A stretch of DNA of 64,000 nucleotides. Origin: Methylobacterium hispanicum. GTDB lineage: Bacteria; Pseudomonadota; Alphaproteobacteria; Rhizobiales; Beijerinckiaceae. The stretch is taken from NCBI RefSeq assembly GCF_022179285.1, contig NZ_BPQO01000010.1:124001-188000 (forward strand), written 5' to 3'. Position 1 is the first letter of the stretch. Each line of letters starts with the position of its first letter. This document shows, one piece after another, positions 24,396 through 32,745 of this stretch. The notes beneath the pieces were generated by a model. It made no database searches. It was given only the letters and a program-made list of their open reading frames with translations, and was not told where the DNA came from. The position numbers and the translations under genes were made by a program.

Positions 24396-26483
24396 TCAGC
24401 CCGGCGCCCGGGCCGTCAGCCGGTAGAACGCCCCGAGGCCGATACCGAACACCGCGAGCCCGAGCCAGGTCGCGGCCGGCCCCTCGAAGCCCAGCGCCAG
24501 CACGCCCGAGCGGCCCGAGAGCCAGTCGGCCCCGGCGAGCAGCACCCCGACGCAGCTCTCGCCGACCAGGAACCCCGAGGCCAGCAGCACGCCGCGCCGC
24601 CGCGCCGCCTCGACCGCGCCCGCCCGCTCCGCCTCCGGGGTGCGGCGGCGCAAATGCCGCTCGGCGAGCCAGCCCAGGATGCCGCCCAGCGCGATCGTCA
24701 TCTCGACGCTGAGCGGCAGGTACATGCCGATGCCCACGGTCAGCGCCGGGAAGGTCAGCCCGCGCCGCCGCAGCCGCGCCTCCAGCACCACCAGCACGGC
24801 CCCGAGGCCGATCCCGATCAGCACCATGGTCCAGGGCAGGGTGCCGCCGACGATGCCCGTCGCGATCTGCGTCACCAGCGCCGCCTGCGGCACCGCCATG
24901 GCGGAATCCGCGCTCATCCCCTCCCGCGGCAGGGCGCCCGCGAAGCCGTAGGCCTCGTAGAGCAGGGCCATCAGCGGCGCGATCACCGCCGAGCCCACCA
25001 CCACGCCGACGATGAGCACCACCTGCTGGCGCCAGGGCGTGGCATCGACGAGCTGGCCGGTCTTGAGGTCCTGCAGGTTGTCGTTGGCGATCGACGCCGT
25101 GGTGACGATGACCGCCGCCACCAGGAGGGCGGCGGCCACCACGAAGCGCTCGCCCTCCGGGCCCGCCGCCCGGCCGAGCAGCAGCGGCAGCAGCAGCGCC
25201 GCCGCCATGGTGGTGAGGATGCCGATCCCCGAGATCGGGCTCGACGAGGAGCCGAGGAGGCCGGCGAGATAGCCGCAGGCCGCCGCCATCAGGAAGCCGA
25301 AGACCAGCACGAACAGGGTGAGCACGCCGACCAGCACCGGCAGCATCCCGCCGAGCCCGGCCGCCGCCGCGAAGTGCCAGACGAGGCCCGCCAGCGGCAG
25401 GCTCAGGGCGAGCGCCCCCCCGGCGATCCAGGGCAGCGGCAGGTCGCGCTCCTGGCGGGGCAGCCGGCGCATGGCGTGCTCGCCCCCGGCCGAGCGCGCG
25501 CTCGCCAGCGCCGCGCGCACGCTGCCGAGGATCGGCCCGGCGAGCGAGCCCACCGTCCAGAGCCCGCCCACCGCGATGATGCCGGCCCCGATCAACCGGA
25601 CCTGATCGGCCCAGACCGCCTGCGCCGCCTCGGCCGGGGCGCCGCCATGCTCGCCGAGCGCGGTCAGCACCGGCACCGCGATGCCCCAGGCGATGACCAC
25701 GCCGGTGAGCACCGCGAGGCAGGCCCCGATGCCCACGAGGTAGCCGACGCCGACGAGCGCCAGCGAGAAGCCGGTGCCGAGCCCGAACACGGCCCCGCCC
25801 GCGACCAGCGCGCCCCGCACGCCCTCGGCCAGCACCTTCAGCCCGTTGGTGGCCAAGCTCACCAGCCCGGCGGCGGCGGCGGCGGCGAGCAGCGTGGCGA
25901 GCCCGCGCTCGCCGCCCGCGGGCCTGCCCCGGCCCTCCTCCCCAGCGTGCTCCCCACCGTGCTCTCCAGCGTGCTCCTGGCCGGTGCGCAGCACCTCGGC
26001 GGCCGCGACGCCCTCCGGGTAGGGCAGGCTCTCGCCCATCACGAGGGCGCGCCGCAGCGGGATCGAGAAGGCGACGCCGAGAAGCCCGCCGATCAGCGTG
26101 ATCCCGGCCGTCTCCCAGAACGGGAAGCCGTGCCAGTGCCCGATCAGGACGAGGCCCGGCAGCACGAGGATGACGTTGCAGAGCGTGCCCGCGGCGGAGG
26201 CCTGCGTCTGCACGATGTTGTTCTCGAGGATCCCGGCGCCGCCGAGCAGGCGCAGGCAGCCCATCGAGATCATCGCGGCGGGGATCGAGGACGAGAAGGT
26301 CATCCCCGTCTTCAGGCCCATGTAGACGTTGGCCGCCATGAACACGACGGTGATGGCCGCGCCGAGCGCGAGGCCCCGGGCGGTGATCTCGGCGGCGTCC
26401 CGGTGCGGGGCGAGTCCCCGGGACCCGGCTTCTAGCCTCGGGCCCTGGGCTCCGCGGGGGGCGGTCGGCGTCGGCTGGTCCAT
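24396..26483 (-). CDS. OPT-family oligopeptide/metal-chelate transporter
   Basis: A 695-residue polytopic membrane protein of the OPT family. The N terminus has ALGAAITVVFMAANVYMGLKTGMTFSSSIPAAMIS, and the family NNIVQT and AGTLCNVI segments follow. About fifteen hydrophobic helices are visible and the length is normal. A cytoplasmic loop near residue 170 contains EHAGEHGGEHAGEE, a His/Glu-rich insertion encoded by short direct DNA repeats that could bind metal. Family members carry oligopeptides or metal-siderophore complexes; which applies here is unknown. The gene stands alone with its own upstream region. Confidence 0.9.
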   Translation of the reverse strand: MDQPTPTAPRGAQGPRLEAGSRGLAPHRDAAEITARGLALGAAITVVFMAANVYMGLKTGMTFSSSIPAAMISMGCLRLLGGAGILENNIVQTQASAAGTLCNVILVLPGLVLIGHWHGFPFWETAGITLIGGLLGVAFSIPLRRALVMGESLPYPEGVAAAEVLRTGQEHAGEHGGEHAGEEGRGRPAGGERGLATLLAAAAAAGLVSLATNGLKVLAEGVRGALVAGGAVFGLGTGFSLALVGVGYLVGIGACLAVLTGVVIAWGIAVPVLTALGEHGGAPAEAAQAVWADQVRLIGAGIIAVGGLWTVGSLAGPILGSVRAALASARSAGGEHAMRRLPRQERDLPLPWIAGGALALSLPLAGLVWHFAAAAGLGGMLPVLVGVLTLFVLVFGFLMAAACGYLAGLLGSSSSPISGIGILTTMAAALLLPLLLGRAAGPEGERFVVAAALLVAAVIVTTASIANDNLQDLKTGQLVDATPWRQQVVLIVGVVVGSAVIAPLMALLYEAYGFAGALPREGMSADSAMAVPQAALVTQIATGIVGGTLPWTMVLIGIGLGAVLVVLEARLRRRGLTFPALTVGIGMYLPLSVEMTIALGGILGWLAERHLRRRTPEAERAGAVEAARRRGVLLASGFLVGESCVGVLLAGADWLSGRSGVLALGFEGPAATWLGLAVFGIGLGAFYRLTARAPG

Positions 26484-26622
26484 CGCGCTCCGGACGGGCA
26501 GGGCGCCCAGCGGGCGAACGGCGGTGGGCGGGACGCCCGGGACATCCCGGGCGCCTTCCGAGGTCCAACCGGCAGGCGCCGGGCGCGTTCCGCCGAGCTA
26601 AGGCGCGCCCCCGCTCACCGGT

Positions 26623-26682
26623 CCGGGGCGCGCCCGCTCATCCCGGGGCGCGCCCGCTCATTTCGGGGCGGGCCCGCTCATC
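26623..26682. repeat. Three tandem 20-bp units at the 3-prime end of the GGDEF gene
   Basis: The unit CGGGGCGCGCCCGCTCAT recurs three times with a 20-bp period (26623, 26643, 26663). The TGA stop of the diguanylate cyclase gene lies in the third unit, and each unit carries ATGAGCG on the minus strand. A similar unit appears partly decayed upstream at 26602. This is likely slippage-generated and may vary in number between strains. Confidence 0.7.
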
Positions 26683-27913
26683 CGCGCGCGACGCGCGGCG
26701 CGGGAGCCGCCTCCTGGGGCCGCGCCGGCATGTCGCCGGGGTCGCACGCGGTGCTGCGCCGGGCGTCGCGCCATGTGCCGCGGCCCCCAGACTTGGCCGC
26801 GTAGAGCGCGACGTCGGCCGCGACCTGCAGGTCCTGCAGGCTCCGCCCGTCGCGCGGGAAGCGGGCGAGGCCGAGGCTGGCGCCTGCCCGGACCGTCCGC
26901 CCGCCGAGGCCGAACGGCGCGGCGAGGTCGCGCACGATCCGCTCCGCGAGCGCGGCATCCGCCTCGCCCATCCGGGGGCGGAAGATCAGCGCGGCGAACT
27001 CGTCGCCGCCGAGGCGGGCGGCGACGTCCTCCGGGCCCAGGGCGGCGCGGAGCCGGGCCGCCACCTCGACCAGCACGGCGTCGCCCGCGGCGTGGCCGTG
27101 GGTGTCGTTGATCGCCTTGAAGCGGTCGAGGTCGATCAGCATCGCGGTCAGCTCGCCCTCGCCCCGGGCCGCCCGCGCCAGCCTGTCCTCGAAGGCCCGC
27201 CGGTAGGCGCAGCGGTTGGCCAGGTCCGTCAGGGGATCGTGGTTGGCGGCGTGGTCGAGCTGCCGCAGCGCCGCGGTGGCCGCGACGTTGGCGCGCTGGA
27301 GCGAGGCGGCCAGATGGTCCGCCTCGTGCCGCAGCCGCGCGGCCGCCACGTAGTTGCGCTCCCCCCGGCCCGAGGCGCGCACCATCAGGAGGGTCAGGAG
27401 CAGCAGGTTGACGCCCATGATCTGCGCCTGCGTCGAGCCGCTGGTCAGGTAGATGACGATCAGGATGGCGCTGTTCGGCAGGACGAAGGCGAGCGTCGAG
27501 ACGCGGTTGGTGACGCTCTGGACGACCGCGCCCGCGTTGATGCCGCAGAAGGTGAGGCCCGTCGCGATGTTGTAGGCCTGGCCGGCCTGGGCGCAGGCGA
27601 CGAGGGCCCAGGCCCAGCACAGGCCCGAGACCAGCGCCCCGATCCACGCATGGGCCAGGACCCGGTCCGGCGCCGTGTCGAGGAGGCCGCGTCTCCGCAC
27701 GGCCCGGGCGATCCAGAGGCGCGCGAGGTTGATGGCCGCGTTGAGCGCCAACCAGCCCACGAGGATGCCCGGCGCCACGTCCCCCCACATCATGGCGCAG
27801 AAGGAGAGCGAGACGAAGACGTTCGCCCCGAGCGTCAGGGGCAGGCTCGCCAGGAGGGCGTCGAGCTGGTCTCGCTTGATCAGGCGTTCGACCTCGTCTG
27901 GTTGTATTGTCAT
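26678..27913 (-). CDS. Membrane-anchored diguanylate cyclase (GGDEF)
   Basis: A 411-residue protein that probably makes cyclic di-GMP. The N-terminal half has about six hydrophobic helices (from LPLTLGANVFVSLSFCAMMW to ILIVIYLTSG). A short linker with HEADHLAASLQRANVAATAAL leads to a GGDEF domain starting at DPLTDLANR. The active-site motif is RLGGDEFAALIF, complete. The inhibitory RxxD is not evident. ATG 27913 (MTIQPDEVE) is preferred over the upstream TTG. No phosphodiesterase EAL domain is attached. Confidence 0.9.
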   Translation of the reverse strand: MTIQPDEVERLIKRDQLDALLASLPLTLGANVFVSLSFCAMMWGDVAPGILVGWLALNAAINLARLWIARAVRRRGLLDTAPDRVLAHAWIGALVSGLCWAWALVACAQAGQAYNIATGLTFCGINAGAVVQSVTNRVSTLAFVLPNSAILIVIYLTSGSTQAQIMGVNLLLLTLLMVRASGRGERNYVAAARLRHEADHLAASLQRANVAATAALRQLDHAANHDPLTDLANRCAYRRAFEDRLARAARGEGELTAMLIDLDRFKAINDTHGHAAGDAVLVEVAARLRAALGPEDVAARLGGDEFAALIFRPRMGEADAALAERIVRDLAAPFGLGGRTVRAGASLGLARFPRDGRSLQDLQVAADVALYAAKSGGRGTWRDARRSTACDPGDMPARPQEAAPAPRVARG

Positions 27914-28179
27914 TTTGATGCAACCGATCAACGAAGACTGTGATCGCGCGCCGCGCTCTCGTCGATGGGTGAGGATGTCGCGTTAAGATCCTGCTTATGG
28001 CGCCGCCCGGCGGCTTTCATGGGGCGACGATCATCGACGTGCGCGGTATGCCTGCGCGCCTCCGTCCGCCGCGCCCGGTGCCCGGGGTCCGGGACGGTGG
28101 GTTCCATCGCCGGCCCGCGGCTCGACGGCCGGCCCCCGAGCCTGTAGGCCCGGGCGGCATCGTTGCCGGAGGCCCCCCG

Positions 28180-28518
28180 ATGAAGCAGCGCGACGCCATC
28201 ATCGCCTGGACCCCCGCCCGCTGGGCCGAGCTGCGGCCCGAGACCGCGGGCCAGGTCGCGGTGCTGCCCCTGTCGGAGGCGGCAGGCGCGGCCAAGCGCT
28301 ACATGATGCGCGCGGGCGCCAGCTCCTCGGCCCTGCAGGCGATGTCCGAGGAGGCCCGCATCGCCCGCCTGTTCATCGACTTCCAGACGCTGGTGGTGCG
28401 CGACGGGCTCGATCCGCAGGCGGTGCACCGGGCCTTCCTGGCCATCGACGAGTACCGCTTCCGCATCGCCCCGGACACGGAGGGCGCGGAGTTCGAGGAC
28501 CCGCCCGAGGAGGATTGA
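28180..28518 (+). CDS. Conserved hypothetical protein, 112 residues
   Basis: A soluble acidic protein with no signal peptide and no cysteine. The N-terminal part contains IIAWTPARWAELRPETAGQVAVLPL, the middle is helical (KRYMMRAGASSSALQAMSEEARIARLFIDF), and the end is very acidic (EGAEFEDPPEED). I do not recognise a named family. It starts at ATG 28180 (no strong ribosome-binding site is evident) and precedes the aldo/keto reductase by about 75 bases on the same strand. The 28-kb upstream stretch belongs to the divergent GGDEF gene promoter region. Confidence 0.7.
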   Translation: MKQRDAIIAWTPARWAELRPETAGQVAVLPLSEAAGAAKRYMMRAGASSSALQAMSEEARIARLFIDFQTLVVRDGLDPQAVHRAFLAIDEYRFRIAPDTEGAEFEDPPEED

Positions 28519-28594
28519 GCGGCGCGCCTCCCCTTCGCCCCGGACGGACACGCCCTAGTTGAGCCGGGCCGAAGCCTGATCCGGGAGGCCCGCG

Positions 28595-29554
28595 ATGAGA
28601 CCCGAGACGCCCCGTCCCCTCTCCCGCCGCGCGCTGCTGGCCGCCGGCGCCCTGGCGCCGCTGCTCGCACCGGCCCTGGCCGCGTCTCCGGCCCGCGCGG
28701 CCGGGGACGCCCGGGATGCCGAGGGCGCCCTGATCCGCCGGCCGATCCCGAAGAGCGGCGAGACGCTGCCGGCGATGGGCATCGGCACCTCGCGCCGCTA
28801 CGAGGTCGAGCCCACCCCCGACAAGGTGGCGCCGCTCGAGGCGGCGGTGCGCCGCTTCGTCGAACTCGGGGGCTCGGTGATCGACACCGCCCCGAGCTAC
28901 GGCACCGCCGAGGACGTGCTGGGGAGGATCTTCGCCAAGGGCGACCTGCGCGAGAAGGTGTTCCTGGCGAGCAAGGTCAGCGCCTCCGGCGCCGAGGGCG
29001 GCCGGGCCGAGATCCAGCGCTCGTTCGAGCGGATGGGCGTCGACGTGATCGACCTGATCGCGGTCCACAACCTCATCGACACCGGGACCAACCTCGCCAC
29101 CCTGCGCGACCTGAAGGCGCGGAGGAAGATCCGCTACGTCGGCGTCACGGTCTGGCGCGACGGGCAGTTCGACGGGCTCGAACCGGTGCTCAGGACCGAG
29201 CCCCTCGACTTCGTGCAGGTGAACTACGCGGTCGACAACCGGGCGGCGGCCGAGCGGGTGCTGCCGCTCGCCGCCGACAAGGGCGTCGCCGTGATGGTCA
29301 ACGTGCCGTTCGGGCGCGACCGGCTGTTCAAGGCGGTGCAGGGCAAGCCGGTGCCGGACTTCGCCAGGGCCTTCGGCTGCGAGACCTGGCCGCAATTCTT
29401 CCTGAAATACGTCCTCGGCCACCCGGCCGTGACCTGCCCGATCCCCGGCATGGCGAAGGTGTCCTACGTCGAGGACAACTGCGCCGCCGCCCGCGGGCGC
29501 CTGCCGGACGCCGCCGAGCGTCGCCAGATGGAGGCCTTCATCGATGCGCTCTGA
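28595..29554 (+). CDS. Exported aldo/keto reductase
   Basis: A 319-residue protein with an N-terminal Tat-type signal (SRRALLAAGALAPLLAPALA, cleavage near ARA) followed by an aldo/keto reductase TIM barrel. Catalytic residues of the family are recognisable: Asp and Tyr in DTAPSYGTAEDVLG, Lys in FLASKVSA and His in LIAVHNLID. Export of a normally cytosolic NADPH enzyme is unusual; Tat export would allow it to fold with its cofactor first. A GGGAGG ribosome-binding site precedes the ATG. Its last codons overlap the next gene by 11 bases, so the two are translationally coupled. Confidence 0.87.
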   Translation: MRPETPRPLSRRALLAAGALAPLLAPALAASPARAAGDARDAEGALIRRPIPKSGETLPAMGIGTSRRYEVEPTPDKVAPLEAAVRRFVELGGSVIDTAPSYGTAEDVLGRIFAKGDLREKVFLASKVSASGAEGGRAEIQRSFERMGVDVIDLIAVHNLIDTGTNLATLRDLKARRKIRYVGVTVWRDGQFDGLEPVLRTEPLDFVQVNYAVDNRAAAERVLPLAADKGVAVMVNVPFGRDRLFKAVQGKPVPDFARAFGCETWPQFFLKYVLGHPAVTCPIPGMAKVSYVEDNCAAARGRLPDAAERRQMEAFIDAL

Positions 29555-30266
29555 CCGCACCCGCCGCGCCGCGCTGGCTCTCGGCCTCGCGCTGGCCCTC
29601 GCCGGCCCCGCCGCGGCCGAGCCCGGGAAGACGGCCGACCACATCAAGATCGCCGTGATCGGCGGCGGCAACATCGGCGGCACGATCGGCCCGCTCTGGG
29701 CCCGGGCCGGGCACGCGGTGACGTTCGCCTCGCGCCATCCGGAAGCGCTGAAGCCGCTCGCCGAATCCGTGGGCGCCCGCACCGGCACGCCCGAGGAGGC
29801 GGTGGCCGCCAGCGACGTCGTGTTCCTGGCCGTGCCCTACCGGGCCTATCCGGATCTCGCCAGGAGCATCGGCCCGGCGCTGAAGGGCAAGGTGGTGCTG
29901 GACGCCGGCAACGCCACCAAGGCGCGCGACGGCGAGCTCTACGACGCGGTCCAGGCCGAGGGCATCGGCGCGACCTCGGCGAAGTTCTTCCCCGGGGCCC
30001 GGCTCGTGCGCGCCTTCAACGCGGCGAACTACCGGGTCTTCGCCAAGAACGCGGCGGGGCGCGAAGGAGGGCGGATGGCGATCCCGATCGCGGGCGACGA
30101 CCCGGCGGCGCTGAAGGTCGCCGAGGGGCTGGTGCGCGACGCGGGCTTCGAGCCGGTGGTGGTGGGCGGCCTCGCCGACGCCTCCAAGTTCGCGATGGGC
30201 TCGCCCGGCTTCGGCCACGACCTCACCGCGCCGGACTTGCGCACGAAGCTCGGGCTGGCGCGGTGA
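29544..30266 (+). CDS. Exported NAD(P)-binding protein, F420-dependent NADP reductase-like
   Basis: A 240-residue protein with a signal peptide (RRAALALGLALALAGPAAA) and a Rossmann fold starting IKIAVIGGGNIGGTIGPLWARAGHAVTFASRHP. It resembles the NADPH-dependent F420 reductase / pyrroline-carboxylate reductase-like group. The KVVLDAGNATKARDG segment is also typical. It overlaps the exported aldo/keto reductase, so a shared extracytoplasmic redox function is possible, though the source of nucleotide cofactor there is unclear. The stop overlaps the next open frame (GTGA). Confidence 0.78.
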   Translation: MRSDRTRRAALALGLALALAGPAAAEPGKTADHIKIAVIGGGNIGGTIGPLWARAGHAVTFASRHPEALKPLAESVGARTGTPEEAVAASDVVFLAVPYRAYPDLARSIGPALKGKVVLDAGNATKARDGELYDAVQAEGIGATSAKFFPGARLVRAFNAANYRVFAKNAAGREGGRMAIPIAGDDPAALKVAEGLVRDAGFEPVVVGGLADASKFAMGSPGFGHDLTAPDLRTKLGLAR

Positions 30267-30313
30267 GCCCCGCGCACTCTCCCTCCCCCGCAGAGGGGAG
30301 AGGGAGGGCGCCC

Positions 30314-31633
30314 GTGTCCGACGCCCGCCCCGTCCTCGCCCGCCTGATCGACGTCCGCCCCGGCGAGGGAAGGGTGCTGGCCTGGGCCTGGGCCTACATC
30401 TTCGCGATCCTGGCCGCCTACTACGTGCTGCGGCCGATCCGCGACCAGATGGGGGTGGCCGGCGGGATCGAGAACCTGCCCTGGCTGTTCACCGCCACGC
30501 TGGTCGGCATGCTGGCGCTCAACCTGCCCTTCGCGTGGCTGGTCAAGCGCCTGCCCCGCGCCCGCTTCGTGCCGCTGACCTACCGGTTCTTCGCCAGCCA
30601 CATCCTGCTCTTCGCGCTCTTCCTCTACGGGGCGCCCCCGGACTGGGACGTCTGGATCGGGCGGGTGTTCTTCGTCTGGCTGTCGATCTTCAACCTGTTC
30701 GTGGTCTCGATCTTCTGGGCGACGATCGTGGATGTGTTCTCGACGCGCCAGGGCAAGCGCCTGTTCGGCTTCATCGCTGCGGGCGCCACGCTCGGCGCCA
30801 TCGCGGGCTCCAGCCTGACCGCCGGCCTCGCCCGCACGGTGCCGACCTGGGGCCTGATGCTCGGGGCCGTGGCGCTGCTGGAGGTCGCCGTGTTCGCCAT
30901 GCGCGGGCTCGCCCGCCACGCCGAGGGGCTGCACCGCCTCCCGTCCGAGGCGGCGGCGCGGGCCGCGCCGATCGGCGGCAGCGTCTTCGCGGGGATCACC
31001 CGGACGCTGGCCTCGCCCTACCTCCTGAACATCGGCCTGTTCCTGCTCCTGTTCTCGATCACCTCGACGGTCCTGTATTTCGAGCAGGCGGGCATCGCCA
31101 AGCGCAGCTTCCCCGACCGCGCCGCGCAGACGGCCTTCTTCGCGAGCGTCGATCTCGCGGTGAACGTGCTGACGCTCGGCGTGCAGCTCTTCCTCACGGG
31201 GCGGATCACCCGGGCGATCGGCGTCGGGCCGACGCTCGCGATCCTGCCGGCCTTGAGCGTGCTGGGCTTCGCGGCGCTCGCGGTCTCGCCCACCATCGCG
31301 GCGATCGTGGCCTTCCAGGTGCTGCGGCGCGCCGGCAACTTCGCGATCAGCCGGCCGGTGCGCGAGGTGCTGTTCACGGTGGTGCCGCGCGAGGACCGCT
31401 ACAAGGCCAAGAGCTTCATCGACACGGTGGTCTACCGCCTGGGCGACCAAGTGGGCGCGTGGTCCTACGCGGGGATCGGGGCGCTCGGCCTCGGGGCGAC
31501 GGCGGCGGCGGTGGTGTCGGTCCCGCTCTCGGCCGCCTGGCTCGCCAACAGCCTCTGGCTCGGCCGCGAGCAGGTCCGGCGCGCGCGCGCGGACGAGGAG
31601 GCGACGCCGGACGGGCACGGGGCGGGGATCTGA
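30314..31633 (+). CDS. MFS/ATP-ADP-carrier-like membrane transporter
   Basis: A 439-residue protein with about twelve hydrophobic helices. The segment AILAAYYVLRPIRDQMGVAGGIENLPWLFTATLVGM is typical of the NTP/NDP exchange-transporter-like branch of the MFS found in alphaproteobacteria. The cytoplasmic loop IFWATIVDVFSTRQGKRLFGFIAAGATLG is also conserved there. I start at GTG 30314, preceded by GGGAGGG; the longer frame from 30263 would encode a family C palindrome. Actual nucleotide transport is unproven. Its TGA stop is also the first base triplet of a family B element. Confidence 0.8.
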   Translation: MSDARPVLARLIDVRPGEGRVLAWAWAYIFAILAAYYVLRPIRDQMGVAGGIENLPWLFTATLVGMLALNLPFAWLVKRLPRARFVPLTYRFFASHILLFALFLYGAPPDWDVWIGRVFFVWLSIFNLFVVSIFWATIVDVFSTRQGKRLFGFIAAGATLGAIAGSSLTAGLARTVPTWGLMLGAVALLEVAVFAMRGLARHAEGLHRLPSEAAARAAPIGGSVFAGITRTLASPYLLNIGLFLLLFSITSTVLYFEQAGIAKRSFPDRAAQTAFFASVDLAVNVLTLGVQLFLTGRITRAIGVGPTLAILPALSVLGFAALAVSPTIAAIVAFQVLRRAGNFAISRPVREVLFTVVPREDRYKAKSFIDTVVYRLGDQVGAWSYAGIGALGLGATAAAVVSVPLSAAWLANSLWLGREQVRRARADEEATPDGHGAGI

Positions 31634-31896
31634 AACCGTTTCCGGTTCATCGGTTCGGTTTGAGGCATCGTCCCAGGACGAAGCGCGGGTCCCCTCTCCC
31701 ATAGGGAGAGGTCTGCTTTCGCAGAAAGCCGGGTGAGGGGTATGAGGCTTCCAGGTAGGGCTCGACCTGAACGCGCGTCGATGGCGTGCTCCGTCCTGTG
31801 AGGTCATACCCCTCACCCCAACCCTCTCCCTATGGGAGAGGGGGTGCGGCGCGGTTCACCGCGCGCGGCCGAACCGGTCGACCGGGGGCCGTATGA
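31631..31896 (+). mobile_element. Family B MITE-like element, type II ends
   Basis: The core is the same as in the other family B copies (CTCTCCCATAGGGAGAG, CTTTCGCAGAAAG, TGAACGCGCGTCGATGG, mirrored arms). The ends differ: CCGGTTCATCGGTTCGG (31642-31658) matches the complement of CCGAACCGGTCGACCGG (31869-31885) at 14 of 17 positions. The left end TGAAAC begins exactly at the stop codon of the upstream transporter. It fills the 314-base gap before fliP. Confidence 0.75.
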
Positions 31897-31947
31897 AACC
31901 GCCTCCGGATGGCGGCCCCAGCGCTGCCTCGGGCGCCGCCCCGCGCC

Positions 31948-32745
31948 CTAGCCCCCGTAGCTCTGCACCAGCGAGCCCGCCACCAGCCCCCAGCCGTCGA
32001 CCAGCACGAAGAAGATCAGCTTGAACGGCAAGGCGACGCTCGCCGGCGGCACCATCATCATGCCCACCGCCATCAGCACCGAGGCCACCACGAGGTCGAT
32101 GATCAGGAAGGGGATGAACAGCAGGAAGCCGATCTCGAAGGCCCGGCGCAGCTCCGAGATCATGAAGGCGGGCGTGACGATCTCCAGCCCGACCTGCTCC
32201 GGCCCGGCGGGGACCGGCGCCTTGGCGATGTCGAGGAAGAGCTTCAGGTCCTTCTCGCGCACGTTCTTGAGCATGAAGGTCTTGAACGGGGCGGACGCCC
32301 GCTCGAAGGCCTGTCCCTGCGTGATCTGGCCGGCGATCAGCGGCTCGATCCCGGCGCGGTAGGCCTCGCGGCCGGTCGGCGCCATCACGAAGGCGGTGAG
32401 GAAGAGCGCGAGGCTGATGATCACCGCGGTCGGCGGCGCGGTCTGGGTGCCGAGCGCCGAGCGCAGCAGCGAGAGCACCACCACGATCCGGGTGAAGGCG
32501 GTGGCCATCACCAGCACGGAGGGCGCCAGCGCCAGCACCGTGATGAGCGCGACGAGCTGCAGCGCCCGCTCGGTGACGCCGCCGGAGCCGAGATCGACCG
32601 TCACGCTCTGCGCCGCGGCGGGCGCGACGCCCAGACCGGCCAGGAGACCGGCCAGGAGAACGGCCAGGAGACCGGCCGGGAGAAGGCCGGCCAGGAGTGG
32701 GACGGCGCTCCGGCCGAGGGGCGACACACCTGTCTTCCGGGTCAT
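31948..32745 (-). CDS. fliP: Flagellar export-gate protein FliP
   Basis: A 265-residue type III export-gate subunit. A signal-like N terminus is followed by QLVALITVLALAPSVLVMATAFTRIVVVLSLLRSALGTQ, the FliP hallmark, and by MLKNVREKDLKLFLDIA and FMISELRRAFEIGFLLFIPFLIIDLVVASVLMAVGMMMVPP. All core parts are present. The ATG overlaps the stop of the upstream membrane-protein gene (ATGA). No other flagellar gene is in the window, although fliP often neighbours fliO, fliQ and fliR. An AT-poor family B element lies downstream. Confidence 0.94.
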   Translation of the reverse strand: MTRKTGVSPLGRSAVPLLAGLLPAGLLAVLLAGLLAGLGVAPAAAQSVTVDLGSGGVTERALQLVALITVLALAPSVLVMATAFTRIVVVLSLLRSALGTQTAPPTAVIISLALFLTAFVMAPTGREAYRAGIEPLIAGQITQGQAFERASAPFKTFMLKNVREKDLKLFLDIAKAPVPAGPEQVGLEIVTPAFMISELRRAFEIGFLLFIPFLIIDLVVASVLMAVGMMMVPPASVALPFKLIFFVLVDGWGLVAGSLVQSYGG

